DNA from: Polaromonas jejuensis NBRC 106434
Lineage (GTDB): Bacteria > Pseudomonadota > Gammaproteobacteria > Burkholderiales > Burkholderiaceae_C
NCBI RefSeq assembly: GCF_001598235.1
Contig: NZ_BCYO01000013.1
Span: 56,508-120,507, forward strand
DNA: 64,000 nt
Reading direction: 5' to 3'
Of the stretch, positions 55,576 to 64,000 are shown piece by piece. The notes beneath the pieces were generated by a model. The model searched no databases. It had not been told where the DNA came from and saw nothing but the letters and a program-made list of their open reading frames with translations. Position numbers and translations under genes: made by a program. Position 1 is the stretch's first letter, and every line of letters starts with the position of its first letter.

Positions 55576-56346
55576 ATGATGGAACTGCTCACCGATCCGC
55601 AGGCCTGGATGGCCTTTGCCACGCTGACCGCGCTGGAGCTGGTGCTGGGCATAGACAACATCGTCTTCATATCGATCCTGGTCGACAAGCTGCCCCGCGC
55701 AAAGCAGGACCTGGCGCGGCGCCTGGGCCTGTTCATGGCCATGTTCATGCGCATAGGCCTGCTGCTGGTGCTGTCGTGGATCATCGGTTTGACAGCACCG
55801 CTCTTCAGCATCCTGCAACAGGAAATATCCGGCCGCGACCTGATCCTGATTGCCGGTGGGCTGTTCCTGATCTGGAAAAGCACCGGCGAAATCCACCAGT
55901 CGCTCGAAGGCGAGGAAGGCCATGGCTCCAGCGCCGTCAAGGCGACGCTGGGCGCGGTGATTCTCCAGATCATGGTCGTGGACATGGTGTTCTCGCTGGA
56001 CTCCATCATTACCGCGGTCGGCATGGTGGACCGCCTGGCGGTGATGATTGCGGCGGTCATGGCGTCGGTGGGGCTGATGATGCTGTTCGCCGCCGCCATC
56101 GGCCGCTTTGTTTCCGAACATCCCACGATCAAGATGCTGGCCCTGTCCTTCCTGGTCGTGGTCGGCGTGGTGCTGATCGCCGAAGGTTTTGACCACCATG
56201 TGCCCAAGGGCTATGTCTACTTCGCGATGGCGTTTTCCATCGCGGTGGAGATGCTCAACATCCGGGTGCGCAGAAAGGCCGGCAAGCCGGTGCACTTGCG
56301 TGAGGCCTATGTGGCCGATGAGCCGGCCAAAGACCCGCTGGCTTAG
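55576..56346 (+). CDS. TerC-family integral membrane protein
   Basis: A 256-residue membrane protein with about seven hydrophobic segments. Family landmarks are ELVLGIDNIVFISILVDKLP near the N-terminus and QIMVVDMVFSLDSIITAVGMVD in the middle, both with acidic residues within the membrane, as in TerC/YceF/Alx-type metal transporters. Members of this group handle manganese or confer metal/oxyanion resistance. ATG 55576 is preceded by GAGGGAGAAG; longer frames upstream lie within the algR 3' region. No nearby metal genes narrow the substrate. Confidence 0.85.
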   Translation: MMELLTDPQAWMAFATLTALELVLGIDNIVFISILVDKLPRAKQDLARRLGLFMAMFMRIGLLLVLSWIIGLTAPLFSILQQEISGRDLILIAGGLFLIWKSTGEIHQSLEGEEGHGSSAVKATLGAVILQIMVVDMVFSLDSIITAVGMVDRLAVMIAAVMASVGLMMLFAAAIGRFVSEHPTIKMLALSFLVVVGVVLIAEGFDHHVPKGYVYFAMAFSIAVEMLNIRVRRKAGKPVHLREAYVADEPAKDPLA

Positions 56347-56386
56347 GGGTTTTTGGCTGCTTTCCCAGAAGGGGCGGGCGCGAGCA

Positions 56387-56403
56387 GCTATTTAATTCAT
56401 AGC
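56387..56403. repeat. interspersed palindrome between TerC gene and ppc
   Basis: GCTATTTAATTCATAGC: 5-bp arms around a 7-nt AT centre, closely matching the element at 29790-29806. Located in the short gap between convergent genes. Confidence 0.65.
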
Positions 56404-56449
56404 GAGGCGGCCCAGCCGCCGCCAGCCGCCGGTCTTGGCCGCGTGGGCA

Positions 56450-59326
56450 TCACCCGGTGTTGCGCAAGCCCGCCGCAATCCCATTGATCGAAATGTGAAT
56501 GCCGGTTTGCACCCGCTGGTCGGCCTTGCCTTCGCGGTAGCGCCGCACCAGCTCGACCTGCAAATGGTGCAGCGGATCGATATAGGGAAAGCGGTGGCGG
56601 ATGGAGCGCTGCAGCGCGGCGTTGCCGGCCAGGCGCTGCTTTTCGCCGGTGATCAGCGTCAGGGCTTCCGCCGTGCGATGCCATTCCGCCTCGATGGCGG
56701 TGAAGATTTTTTTGCGCAGCCGGGCGTCGCCCACCAGCTCGGCGTAACGCGAGGCCAGCGCCAGGTCGCTCTTGGCCAGCACCATGTCCATATTGCTCAG
56801 CAGGGTGCGAAAGAAGGGCCATTGCTTGTACATTTTTTGCAGCAGCGCCAGCGCTTCCTTGCGGCTGGCGGGCGTGCCACCCTGCGCAAGCCACTGCTCA
56901 ATCGCCGCACCAAAGCCATACCAGCCAGGCAGCGTCAGCCGGCACTGGCCCCAGCTGAAGCCCCAGGGAATGGCGCGCAGGTCTTCGATTTTTTGCGAGG
57001 CCTTGCGGGAAGCGGGACGCGAGCCGATGTTGAGCTCGGCGATCTCGCGTATCGGCGTGGCGCTGAAAAAATACTCGGTGAAACCGGGGGTCTCGTAGAC
57101 CAGCGCGCGGTAGGCCGCCATGCTGGCTTGCGACAGTTCGGCGGCGGCCTGCAAAAAGGCCTTGGTCGCCGGTTTGGTCGGTTGCAGCAGGGTGGCTTCC
57201 AGCGTGGCGGCGACCAGGGTTTCCAGGTTGCGCCGGCCGATTTCGGGGTTGGCGTACTTGGAGCCAATCACCTCGCCCTGCTCGGTCAGGCGGATCTGCC
57301 CGCGCACCGTGCCCGGGGGCTGGGCCAGGATGGCCTGGTAGCTCGGGCCGCCGCCGCGGCCCACCGTGCCGCCGCGGCCGTGGAACATGCGCAGCTGGAT
57401 GTTGTGCGAGTTGGCCAGCTGGTCGAACAGTTCCACCAGGGCGATCTCGGCGCGGTACAGCTCCCAGTTGCTGGTGAAGATGCCGCCGTCCTTGTTGCTG
57501 TCGGAATAGCCCAGCATGATGTCCTGCTCGGCGCCGCTGCGCTGCACCAGCTGGGCCACGCCGGGCAGGGCGTAGAACTCGCGCATGATGGGCGCGGCAT
57601 TGCGCAGGTCTTCAATGGTTTCGAACAGCGGCACCACGATCAGGTCGTTGACCGCCTTGTCGTCGAGCGTTCCTTGCACCAGCCCCACTTCCTTTTGCAG
57701 CAGCAGCACTTCCAGCAAATCGCTCACGGTTTCGGTGTGGCTGATGATGTAGTGGCGGATCGCTTCCTTGCCGAAACGCGCGCGCGCCGTGCGGGCGGCT
57801 TCAAAGATGGCCAGCTCGCCCCGGGCGTGGGCGGAATACAGGGTGCCCACCACGCGCAAGGGTCGCGCGTCATTGAGCAGCCGCATCAGCAGCGCGCGCT
57901 TGGCCATTTCGTCGAGCTCGCTGTAGTGCGGCTCTATGCGCGCCACGGCCAGCAGCTCGGCCACCACCTCTTCGTGCTTGTCGGAGCTTTGGCGCAGGTC
58001 GACCGTGGCCAGGTGAAAGCCAAACACCTCCACCGCGCGTATCAGCGGGTGCAGGCGCTCGGCAATCAGCGCTTCGCCATGGTGCGCCTTGAGCGAGGCT
58101 TCGATGGTGCGCAGGTCGGCCAGAAAGTCCTCGGCCCGGGCATAGGCGTTTTGCGGCGCCACGGCATGGCGCGCCGCCTCGCCGCCGGTCAGCTCCTTCA
58201 GCGTGGCGGCCAGCCGCGCGTAGACCCCGGTGAGGGCGCGGCGGTAGGGCTCGTCCTTGCGGTGCTCGCTGGTGTCGGGCGAGCTTTCGGCCAGGGCCCG
58301 CATCTCGGGGCTGAAGTCCACCAGCATGGCCGACAGCGACAGTTCGCCGCCCAGGAAGTGCACCTCGGTCAGGTAGTGGCGCAGCGCCACTTCGGCCTGC
58401 CGGCCCAGTGCGTAATTGAGCGTGTCGGCGCTGACATTGGGGTTGCCGTCTCGGTCGCCGCCTATCCACTGGCCCATGCGCAAAAAGCTGTGTACCGGCT
58501 GGTTGCCCAGCTCGCGCTCCAGGTTGGCGTAGAGCTTGGGAATCTCGCGCAGAAAGGTGGCTTCGTAGTAGCTCAGCGCGTTCTCGATTTCGTCGGCCAC
58601 GGTGAGCTTGGAAAAGCGCAGCAGCCGCGTTTGCCAGAGCTGCATGACGCGGGCGCGCAACTGGGCTTCGTTGGCCGCCAGCTCGCGCGGCGTCAGCGCG
58701 TCCTTGGCGGCATTGTGGACTTGCGCCAGCGCCTTGATGTCGTCGCGCGCCGTCAGCAGCTGCGCGATGTCGCGTTCGGCATCCAGAATGCTTTTGCGCT
58801 GCACTTCGGTCGGGTGGGCGGTGAGCACCGGTGACACATAGCTGTGGGCCAGCGTAGTTGCTATCGTTTTGGGAGCTATCCCCGCCCAGCGCAGGCGGGC
58901 CAGCGCCACTTCTATGCTGCCTTCCTGGGTGTCGCCGGCACGCTCGTGGACGGCCCGGCGGCGGATGTGGTGGCGGTCTTCGGCCAGGTTGGCCAGGTGG
59001 CTGAAGTAGGTGAAGGCGCGGATCACGCTGACGGTCTGGTCGCCCGACAGGCCCTTGAGCAGCTTTTTGAGCGCCTTGTCGGCCTCCTGGTCGGCGTCGC
59101 GCCGGAAGGCGACCGACAGCTTGCGTATCTGCTCGATCAGCTCGTAGGCGGCCACGCCCTCCTGGTCGCGAATCACGTCGCCCAGGATGCGGCCCAGCAG
59201 GCGTATGTCTTCCACCAGGGGGCGTTCGTTGTCCCGGGAGCGCCCGGCGGGCTTGGCAGCGGCGCCGTCGGCGACGCTGCTTCTGGTGTTGTCTCTGACG
59301 GGTTTGGCGCGCGCGGAAGTGACCAT
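56450..59326 (-). CDS. ppc: phosphoenolpyruvate carboxylase
   Basis: A 958-residue anaplerotic enzyme that makes oxaloacetate from PEP and bicarbonate. Catalytic His171 lies in [48 protein letters not shown], and the mobile loop [14 protein letters not shown] follow in the expected order. It ends with the short conserved tail [13 protein letters not shown] (allosteric/active-site end). Full length for the family. Divergent from hemC. Confidence 0.95.
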   Translation of the reverse strand: MVTSARAKPVRDNTRSSVADGAAAKPAGRSRDNERPLVEDIRLLGRILGDVIRDQEGVAAYELIEQIRKLSVAFRRDADQEADKALKKLLKGLSGDQTVSVIRAFTYFSHLANLAEDRHHIRRRAVHERAGDTQEGSIEVALARLRWAGIAPKTIATTLAHSYVSPVLTAHPTEVQRKSILDAERDIAQLLTARDDIKALAQVHNAAKDALTPRELAANEAQLRARVMQLWQTRLLRFSKLTVADEIENALSYYEATFLREIPKLYANLERELGNQPVHSFLRMGQWIGGDRDGNPNVSADTLNYALGRQAEVALRHYLTEVHFLGGELSLSAMLVDFSPEMRALAESSPDTSEHRKDEPYRRALTGVYARLAATLKELTGGEAARHAVAPQNAYARAEDFLADLRTIEASLKAHHGEALIAERLHPLIRAVEVFGFHLATVDLRQSSDKHEEVVAELLAVARIEPHYSELDEMAKRALLMRLLNDARPLRVVGTLYSAHARGELAIFEAARTARARFGKEAIRHYIISHTETVSDLLEVLLLQKEVGLVQGTLDDKAVNDLIVVPLFETIEDLRNAAPIMREFYALPGVAQLVQRSGAEQDIMLGYSDSNKDGGIFTSNWELYRAEIALVELFDQLANSHNIQLRMFHGRGGTVGRGGGPSYQAILAQPPGTVRGQIRLTEQGEVIGSKYANPEIGRRNLETLVAATLEATLLQPTKPATKAFLQAAAELSQASMAAYRALVYETPGFTEYFFSATPIREIAELNIGSRPASRKASQKIEDLRAIPWGFSWGQCRLTLPGWYGFGAAIEQWLAQGGTPASRKEALALLQKMYKQWPFFRTLLSNMDMVLAKSDLALASRYAELVGDARLRKKIFTAIEAEWHRTAEALTLITGEKQRLAGNAALQRSIRHRFPYIDPLHHLQVELVRRYREGKADQRVQTGIHISINGIAAGLRNTG
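58859..58880. repeat. interspersed-repeat-like segment inside ppc
   Basis: GCTATCGTTTTGGGAGCTAT: two GCTAT motifs in direct orientation around a T-rich centre, within the ppc codons just before the VLTAHPTE motif. It resembles the short repeats elsewhere, but the encoded residues fit normal PEP carboxylase, so it may be chance. Confidence 0.3.
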
Positions 59327-59408
59327 CTCTGCCCTCTAGTTATTGACCTGATGCTGAATGTCACATGCTAGCATTCACTTCCCCCCAAGGATTACCAACA
59401 GGTTACGT

Positions 59409-60410
59409 GTGTCTGCAGAGTTTCAAACCCATCAAGAAGTCGTGAAAAAAATTGTGATCGCCACGCGCGAAAGCCGTCTGGCGCTGTGGCAGGCCGAGCA
59501 TGTCAAGGCGCTGCTCGAAACACGTCTGGGTTGGCAGGTGGAGCTGCTGGGCATGACCACCCAGGGCGACCAGATCCTGGACCGCTCGCTGAGCAAGGTC
59601 GGCGGCAAGGGCCTGTTCGTCAAGGAGCTTGAAGTGGCGCTCAGCGAAGGCCGGGCCGACCTGGCGGTGCATTCGCTCAAGGATGTGCCCATGGACCTGC
59701 CCGAAGGCTTCGCGCTGGCCTGCGTGCTGGAGCGTGAAGACCCGCGCGACGCCTTTGTCTCCAACCAGTTTGCCTCGCTCGCCGAGCTGCCGCAGGGTGC
59801 GGTGGTGGGCACTTCCAGCCTGCGCCGGCTGGTGCTGCTCAAGGCCTTGCGGCCCGACCTCAACATTCAGTCGCTGCGCGGCAACCTCGACACGCGGCTG
59901 CGCAAGCTCGATGAAGGCCAGTACGCCGCGATTGTGCTGGCCGCCGCCGGCCTGAAGCGACTGGGCCTGGAATCGCGCATTCGCAATACCTTTGCCCCTG
60001 AGGACATGCTGCCCGCCGCCGGGCAGGGCGCCTTGGGCATTGAGGTGCGGGCGGACCGTGCCGACCTGATGGCCGCGCTGGCCACCTTGGCGCATCAGCC
60101 GACCTGGCTGGCGGTGACCGCCGAACGCACAGTGTCGCGCGCCATGGGCGGCAGCTGCTCCATGCCGCTGGCGGCTTTCACCAGCGGTGCGGCGACGCAA
60201 GGCACGGGCCACGACATGCAGCTCAACGCCGCCTGGGGTGACCCGGCCACGGCCGAGGCGCCGGCTGGCGCGCCGCTAACGCCGCTGGTGCAGGTTGGGC
60301 TAACCGCGCCGGTGCGCAACTTTGCCGAGGCCGAGGCCCTGGGCGAAGCGGTGGCAGCGCAATTGCGTGCCGGCGGCGCCGTCTGGGCCGGCAAGACCAT
60401 CCACCCTTGA
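59409..60410 (+). CDS. hemC: hydroxymethylbilane synthase (porphobilinogen deaminase)
   Basis: A 333-residue haem-pathway enzyme polymerising four porphobilinogens. [20 protein letters not shown] at the N-terminus, [31 protein letters not shown] (substrate-binding Arg), and the dipyrromethane-cofactor Cys250 in [10 protein letters not shown] are all present. GTG 59409 chosen; GTG 59442 (starting directly at KKIVIATRE) and an ATG at 59358 are alternatives. Followed by hemD with a 1-bp overlap. Confidence 0.93.
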   Translation: MSAEFQTHQEVVKKIVIATRESRLALWQAEHVKALLETRLGWQVELLGMTTQGDQILDRSLSKVGGKGLFVKELEVALSEGRADLAVHSLKDVPMDLPEGFALACVLEREDPRDAFVSNQFASLAELPQGAVVGTSSLRRLVLLKALRPDLNIQSLRGNLDTRLRKLDEGQYAAIVLAAAGLKRLGLESRIRNTFAPEDMLPAAGQGALGIEVRADRADLMAALATLAHQPTWLAVTAERTVSRAMGGSCSMPLAAFTSGAATQGTGHDMQLNAAWGDPATAEAPAGAPLTPLVQVGLTAPVRNFAEAEALGEAVAAQLRAGGAVWAGKTIHP

Positions 60411-61297
60411 TGCCGCACGCCAGCCTGCCAAAGACGGCCCGCGTCATCGTGACCCGGCCGGCGGGTGACGCGCAGCACTGGGTGCTGCAGTTGCAGCGGG
60501 CCGGCTTTGCGGCCGAGGCCTTGCCGCTGATTGACATCGTGCCCGCGTCAGCCCCCGCCGAGGTGCAGGCGCTGCAGCGCGCCTGGCAGACGCTGGACAG
60601 CTACGCCGCCTGCATGTTTGTCAGCGGCCAGGCGGTGGTGCATTTTTTCAAGCAATACAAGGCGCCAGCCCAGGCGCTGCAAGCGCAATCAGCTATCAAT
60701 AACGTAGCGTATGCCGGGCCGCGCGAATGGCCGCCCGGCCTGCGTTGCATGGCGCCCGGGCCGGGCACGGTGGCGGCCCTGGTCGCCGTGGGCATTCCCG
60801 CCGGGCAGATCGATGCGCCGGCTCTGGATTCCCGCCAGTTTGACTCGGAAGCCCTGTGGCAGGCCATTGGCCAGCGCGACTGGCAGGGACGCCGGGTGCT
60901 GATGGTGCGCGGCCAGAGCGTGGGCGCCGGGGGCGATGCCGGTTCAACTGGCCGCGACTGGCTGGCCCGGCAATGGGCGGCCGCCGGTGCGCAGGTGGAT
61001 TTTGTGGGGGTGTACCAGCGCCGCCCACCCAGCCTGACCGACGCGCAGGTCCAGCGCGCACACGCCGCCAGCACCGACGGGTCGGTGTGGCTCTTCAGCA
61101 GCTCCGAGGCCGTGGCCAATCTGCTCAGCCTGCCGGCGATGAGGGCGATGGACTGGAGCCGTGCCCGCGCCGTGGCTACGCACCCGCGCATTCTGGAGGC
61201 CGTGCGGGCCGCCGGCTGGGGTGTTGTTGTGGAGTCACGCCCCGCATTGAAGGACATCCAGGGTACGCTGCGCTCGATAGAATCACTCTATCCATGA
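60410..61297 (+). CDS. hemD: uroporphyrinogen-III synthase
   Basis: A 295-residue cyclising synthase of the haem pathway. Low sequence conservation is typical, but ARVIVTRPAGDAQHWVLQLQ at the N-terminus, ALPLIDIVP, CMFVSGQAVVHFF and GSVWLFSSSEAVANLLSLPAM mark the two-domain HemD fold. The position between hemC and hemX supports the call. A short interspersed repeat (60692-60708) encodes the extra SAINNVA segment in the middle. ATG 60410 overlaps the hemC stop (TGATG). Confidence 0.88.
   Translation: MPHASLPKTARVIVTRPAGDAQHWVLQLQRAGFAAEALPLIDIVPASAPAEVQALQRAWQTLDSYAACMFVSGQAVVHFFKQYKAPAQALQAQSAINNVAYAGPREWPPGLRCMAPGPGTVAALVAVGIPAGQIDAPALDSRQFDSEALWQAIGQRDWQGRRVLMVRGQSVGAGGDAGSTGRDWLARQWAAAGAQVDFVGVYQRRPPSLTDAQVQRAHAASTDGSVWLFSSSEAVANLLSLPAMRAMDWSRARAVATHPRILEAVRAAGWGVVVESRPALKDIQGTLRSIESLYP
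60692..60708. repeat. interspersed repeat inside hemD
   Basis: GCTATCAATAACGTAGC: GCTAT/GTAGC arms with one mismatch around a 7-nt centre. It is read in frame as SAINNVA and may be a tolerated insertion in a surface loop between the two HemD subdomains. Confidence 0.55.
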
Positions 61298-62457
61298 GCG
61301 ACAGCCACCCCGATCTGCCCCTTACGCCTGCACCCGATAGCGAGCCGGTGATTGAACGCGCACTGCTTGCGGAGCCGCCGCCGGCCGCGCCGCAGGATGC
61401 CTGGCTGGTGCCGCGCAAATGGGTGCTGTTGGTCACGGTGCTCGCCGCGGGTGGCTTGCTGACCAGCGGCCTGCTCTGGCAAAAGCTCGGCAACCTCCAG
61501 GAAGAACTGGTCCGCCGCAGCATGGATTCCGGCGCGCAGGCCATCGAGGCCCGCACGCTGGCGCGCCAGGCCCAGGATGGCACGCGCGAGCTGTCGGCGC
61601 GGCTGGCGATCCAGGAAACCCGCATCAGCGAAGTCAGCCTGCAGCGCAGCCAGCTCGAAGAACTGATGCAAAGCCTGTCGCGCTCGCGCGATGAAAACCT
61701 GGTGGTCGATGTGGAGTCAGCGCTGCGCCTGGCCCAGCAGCAGGCGCAACTCACCGGCAGCGCCGAGCCTTTGCTCGCCGCGCTCAAATCGGCCGACCAG
61801 CGCCTGTCGCGCGCCGCCCAGCCCCGCCTGAATCCCCTGCAGCGCGCGATGGCCCGGGACATGGACCGCATCAAGGCGGCGACCCTGACCGATGTACCGG
61901 CCCTGATGCTCAAAATCGACGAACTGGTTCGCCTGGTCGACGATTTGCCGGTGGCCAATGCCATGGTGGCGGCGACCGCCCCACGCCCGTCGGCGGCGCC
62001 GCATTCCCCTGTACCGCGGGCCGCAGCTTCCGCGCCTGACACCTCTTCGGGCCATGGCAAATGGTGGCGGGTGTTTGACCAGGAGGCGATTCAGGCCTGG
62101 TCGCAGCGCACGCTGGACAACCTGCGTGAGGAAGTCCGCAAGCTGCTGCGCGTGAGCCGCATCGATCAGCCCGATGCTGCCTTGCTGGCGCCCGAACAAA
62201 CGTTTTTCCTGCGTGAAAACCTCAAGCTCAGGCTGCTCAATGCCCGCCTGGCCCTGCTGTCGCGCCAGACCGAAGCCGCGCGCGCCGATCTGGCGAGCGC
62301 CAGCGCCTGGCTGGGCAAATACTTTGACCCGGCTTCGCGCCGGACCCAGGCGGCCGTCCAGTTGCAGGCCCAGGTGCAAGGCCAGCTGAAAACCAGCGAG
62401 CTGCCCCGCCTGGATGAAACCATGGCCGCGCTGGCTACGGCGGCTGCAGGCCGCTAA
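61294..62457 (+). CDS. hemX: HemX-type membrane protein of haem cluster
   Basis: A 387-residue protein with one transmembrane helix (~43-62, WVLLVTVLAAGGLLTSGLLW) after a Pro/acidic cytoplasmic part, and a long periplasmic helical region with many Gln/Arg/Ala (LAIQETRISEVSLQRSQLEEL..) typical of proteobacterial HemX. The fused methyltransferase domain of some homologues is absent. Precise function is unknown; often called a regulator of haem synthesis. Starts in a 4-bp overlap with hemD. Confidence 0.87.
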   Translation: MSDSHPDLPLTPAPDSEPVIERALLAEPPPAAPQDAWLVPRKWVLLVTVLAAGGLLTSGLLWQKLGNLQEELVRRSMDSGAQAIEARTLARQAQDGTRELSARLAIQETRISEVSLQRSQLEELMQSLSRSRDENLVVDVESALRLAQQQAQLTGSAEPLLAALKSADQRLSRAAQPRLNPLQRAMARDMDRIKAATLTDVPALMLKIDELVRLVDDLPVANAMVAATAPRPSAAPHSPVPRAAASAPDTSSGHGKWWRVFDQEAIQAWSQRTLDNLREEVRKLLRVSRIDQPDAALLAPEQTFFLRENLKLRLLNARLALLSRQTEAARADLASASAWLGKYFDPASRRTQAAVQLQAQVQGQLKTSELPRLDETMAALATAAAGR

Positions 62458-62482
62458 ACGTCAGAAGGGCAGGAAGGCAATC

Positions 62483-63772
62483 ATGCGTGCGGCTCTCTGG
62501 CTTCTGGCCCTGTTTGGCGTGGCCGTTGCGGTGGCCCTGTTTGCGGGCAACAACCAGGCGGTCGTCACCGTCTTCTGGCCGCCGCACCGCGTCGATGTTT
62601 CCTTCAACCTGATGGTGCTGCTGCTGGCCGGGCTGTTCACGCTTTTGTACCTGGCCTTGCGCGCCGCGTCGGCCGTGTTTTCGCTGCCGGCCGAAGCCAG
62701 GCGCTGGCGCGCCCAGCAAAAAGAGCGCGCCATGTATGGCGCCCTCATGGACGCGCTGGCCCATTTGCTGGCCGGGCGCTACATCCGTTCCGCCAAGTCG
62801 GCGCAGAACGCGCTGGCGCAGGAAAAAGGCTTGGGGCTGATCGTCGATCAATCCACCCATGCGACCGGGCACAGCCTGGGCCGCTCCCACCAGCTGCGTT
62901 CGCTGGCGCACCTGCTGGTGGCCGAAAGCGCGCAGTCGCTGCAAAACCGGGCCATGCGCGACCAGCACCTGCAGCTGGCCCTGCAGAATTCCGCCCATCG
63001 CAGCGCGCAGGAAGTGCGCGAGGGCTTGCAGTTTCGCGCCGCACGCTGGGCGCTGGAAGACCATGATGCCGGTGCCGCCCTGGATTGGCTGACCCAGCTG
63101 CCGCAGGGCGCCGCACGGCGCACGCTGGCCCTGCGCATGAGGCTGCGCGCCGCCCGCTATGCGCGGCAAACCTTGCAGGCGCTCGAAACGGCGCGCCTGC
63201 TGGCCAAGCACCGCGCCTTTTCGCAGCCCGCGGCGCAGAGCATTGTGCGCGGCCTGGCGCTGGAGCTGCTCAATGATGCGCGCGATCCGGCGCAGCTGCA
63301 GCAAGCCTGGTTCTCTCTCGATGAAAGCGAACGCGCCATGCCCGAGCTGGTGGTGCACGCCGCTTCACGCCTGATGGCGCTGCACGGCGATGCCGGCATG
63401 GCCCGTTCCTGGCTGCTGCAGGTGTGGGACCGCATGGTGCAGCCGGGCTCCAGCCTGGGCGACAACCTGCGCATCAAGCTGATCACCGTGCTTGAAGCCG
63501 GGCTGGACTCTATTGATGCCGCCTGGCTGGGCCGCATCGAAGCGGCGCAGCTCAACCGCCCGCGGGATGCCAACCTGCAGTACCTGGCGGGCATGGCCTG
63601 CCTGAACCGGCAGCTCTGGGGCAAGGCCCGTCAGCTCCTGTCGCAGGCCGCCCCGGCCTTGCAGGACCCGCAGCTGCACCGCAATGCCTGGCGGGCCCTG
63701 GCGGTACTGGCCGAGCAGCGCGAGGACGAGGCCGCTGCCGCGCAGGCCTACAAGCGCGCCGCGCAGCTTTAA
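62483..63772 (+). CDS. hemY: HemY-type membrane protein of haem cluster
   Basis: A 429-residue protein with two N-terminal transmembrane helices (~1-22 and ~42-62, around NNQAVVTVFWPPHRVDVSFN) and a C-terminal TPR-like helical repeat region (ALMDALAHLLAGRYIRSAKSAQNAL; LEDHDAGAALDWLTQLPQGA; AQQREDEAAAAQAYKRAAQL-like end). It is the proteobacterial HemY_N family, not the Gram-positive protoporphyrinogen oxidase of the same name. AGGAAGG precedes the ATG. Last gene of hemC-D-X-Y. Confidence 0.9.
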   Translation: MRAALWLLALFGVAVAVALFAGNNQAVVTVFWPPHRVDVSFNLMVLLLAGLFTLLYLALRAASAVFSLPAEARRWRAQQKERAMYGALMDALAHLLAGRYIRSAKSAQNALAQEKGLGLIVDQSTHATGHSLGRSHQLRSLAHLLVAESAQSLQNRAMRDQHLQLALQNSAHRSAQEVREGLQFRAARWALEDHDAGAALDWLTQLPQGAARRTLALRMRLRAARYARQTLQALETARLLAKHRAFSQPAAQSIVRGLALELLNDARDPAQLQQAWFSLDESERAMPELVVHAASRLMALHGDAGMARSWLLQVWDRMVQPGSSLGDNLRIKLITVLEAGLDSIDAAWLGRIEAAQLNRPRDANLQYLAGMACLNRQLWGKARQLLSQAAPALQDPQLHRNAWRALAVLAEQREDEAAAAQAYKRAAQL

Positions 63773-64000
63773 AAAAACCTGCATCACCTCTACTTGCCGC
63801 GTTCGCTGGGACGAATACGCGGGCTGTGGTGTGGCCGGCCTTGGCCATGCCGATGCCCCTGTCCTTATCCCGATGGAGGGGGCGCCGGACCCAGCGCTTT
63901 TCTGATGCCGTACTTCGGTGCGACGCTCGCCTCGTGAACCATTGATGCGCCATGTACCGCAGGGGGCGAAAAGGGCTGAAGACAAAGAGATGCGGACGCG
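63773..64000. other. right edge, no supported gene
   Basis: The 228 bp after the hemY stop contain a short A-run immediately downstream of the stop codon (TTTAAAAAAACC) but no hairpin with T-run and no frame that I can assign to a protein family on either strand. Confidence 0.35.

Noticed and set aside
56435..58834. 799-codon rightward ORF opposite ppc
   Set aside because: Fully antisense to PEP carboxylase, which has all catalytic motifs.

Overview
The window looks like a chromosomal segment of a high-GC betaproteobacterium of the Burkholderiales, most likely Comamonadaceae (Polaromonas/Rhodoferax-like). This is inferred from the hemC-hemD-hemX-hemY cluster beside argH-algZ-algR, paired Bug/TctC binding proteins, a Burkholderiales-type porin, a QseBC-type two-component pair, and short GCTAT...ATAGC palindromes scattered between and inside genes. 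No rRNA, tRNA, CRISPR array or intact insertion sequence was recognised.

Layout. 1-9.4 kb is an accessory, partly decayed region. It holds a 5'-truncated pilY1 remnant, a fragment of a 17-kDa surface-antigen gene, dinB (DNA polymerase IV), two tandem AraC-type regulator genes with near-identical 3' halves, and several small unknown genes. A ~100-145 bp intergenic unit recurs four times here at ~1.3 kb spacing. 9.4-12.1 kb carries an MHS-family transporter (kgtP-like), a LysE/RhtB exporter and a decayed lldD copy. 12.4-26.8 kb is one co-oriented catabolic cluster with its own IclR regulator: two SDRs, cupin, alpha/beta hydrolase, ThDP decarboxylase-like enzyme, aspartate-dehydrogenase-like enzyme, aldehyde dehydrogenase, type I extradiol dioxygenase, two Bug binding proteins, Rieske oxygenase with PDR-type reductase, and a porin. 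The enzymes read as uptake, ring hydroxylation, ring cleavage and lower-pathway processing of an aromatic compound that cannot be named from sequence.

27.0-32.7 kb holds an intact lldD-type oxidase, an ECF sigma/anti-sigma pair, a Tat-exported ferritin-like protein with a c-type cytochrome, and an HtrA/DegP protease. 32.9-49.7 kb is a type I secretion operon: LapB/HlyB-type ABC exporter, ATP-grasp-like protein, GNAT acetyltransferase, a tiny coupled ORF, an unknown exported protein, a 3594-residue RTX exoprotein and an HlyD adaptor. The exoprotein starts with an NlpC/P60 peptidase domain and a lysozyme-like domain and then carries Ca-binding repeats. The low-GC N-terminal part plus the small exported neighbour suggest a modular secreted peptidoglycan-hydrolase effector with a possible immunity partner. 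This is the best candidate in the window for an undescribed system.

49.9-63.8 kb is core genome: qseC/qseB, argH, algZ/algR, a TerC-family membrane protein, ppc, and hemC-hemD-hemX-hemY. A 17-bp OmpR-family-like direct repeat occurs upstream of both qseB and the HtrA protease gene with only two differences, suggesting that the QseB-type regulator also controls the protease.
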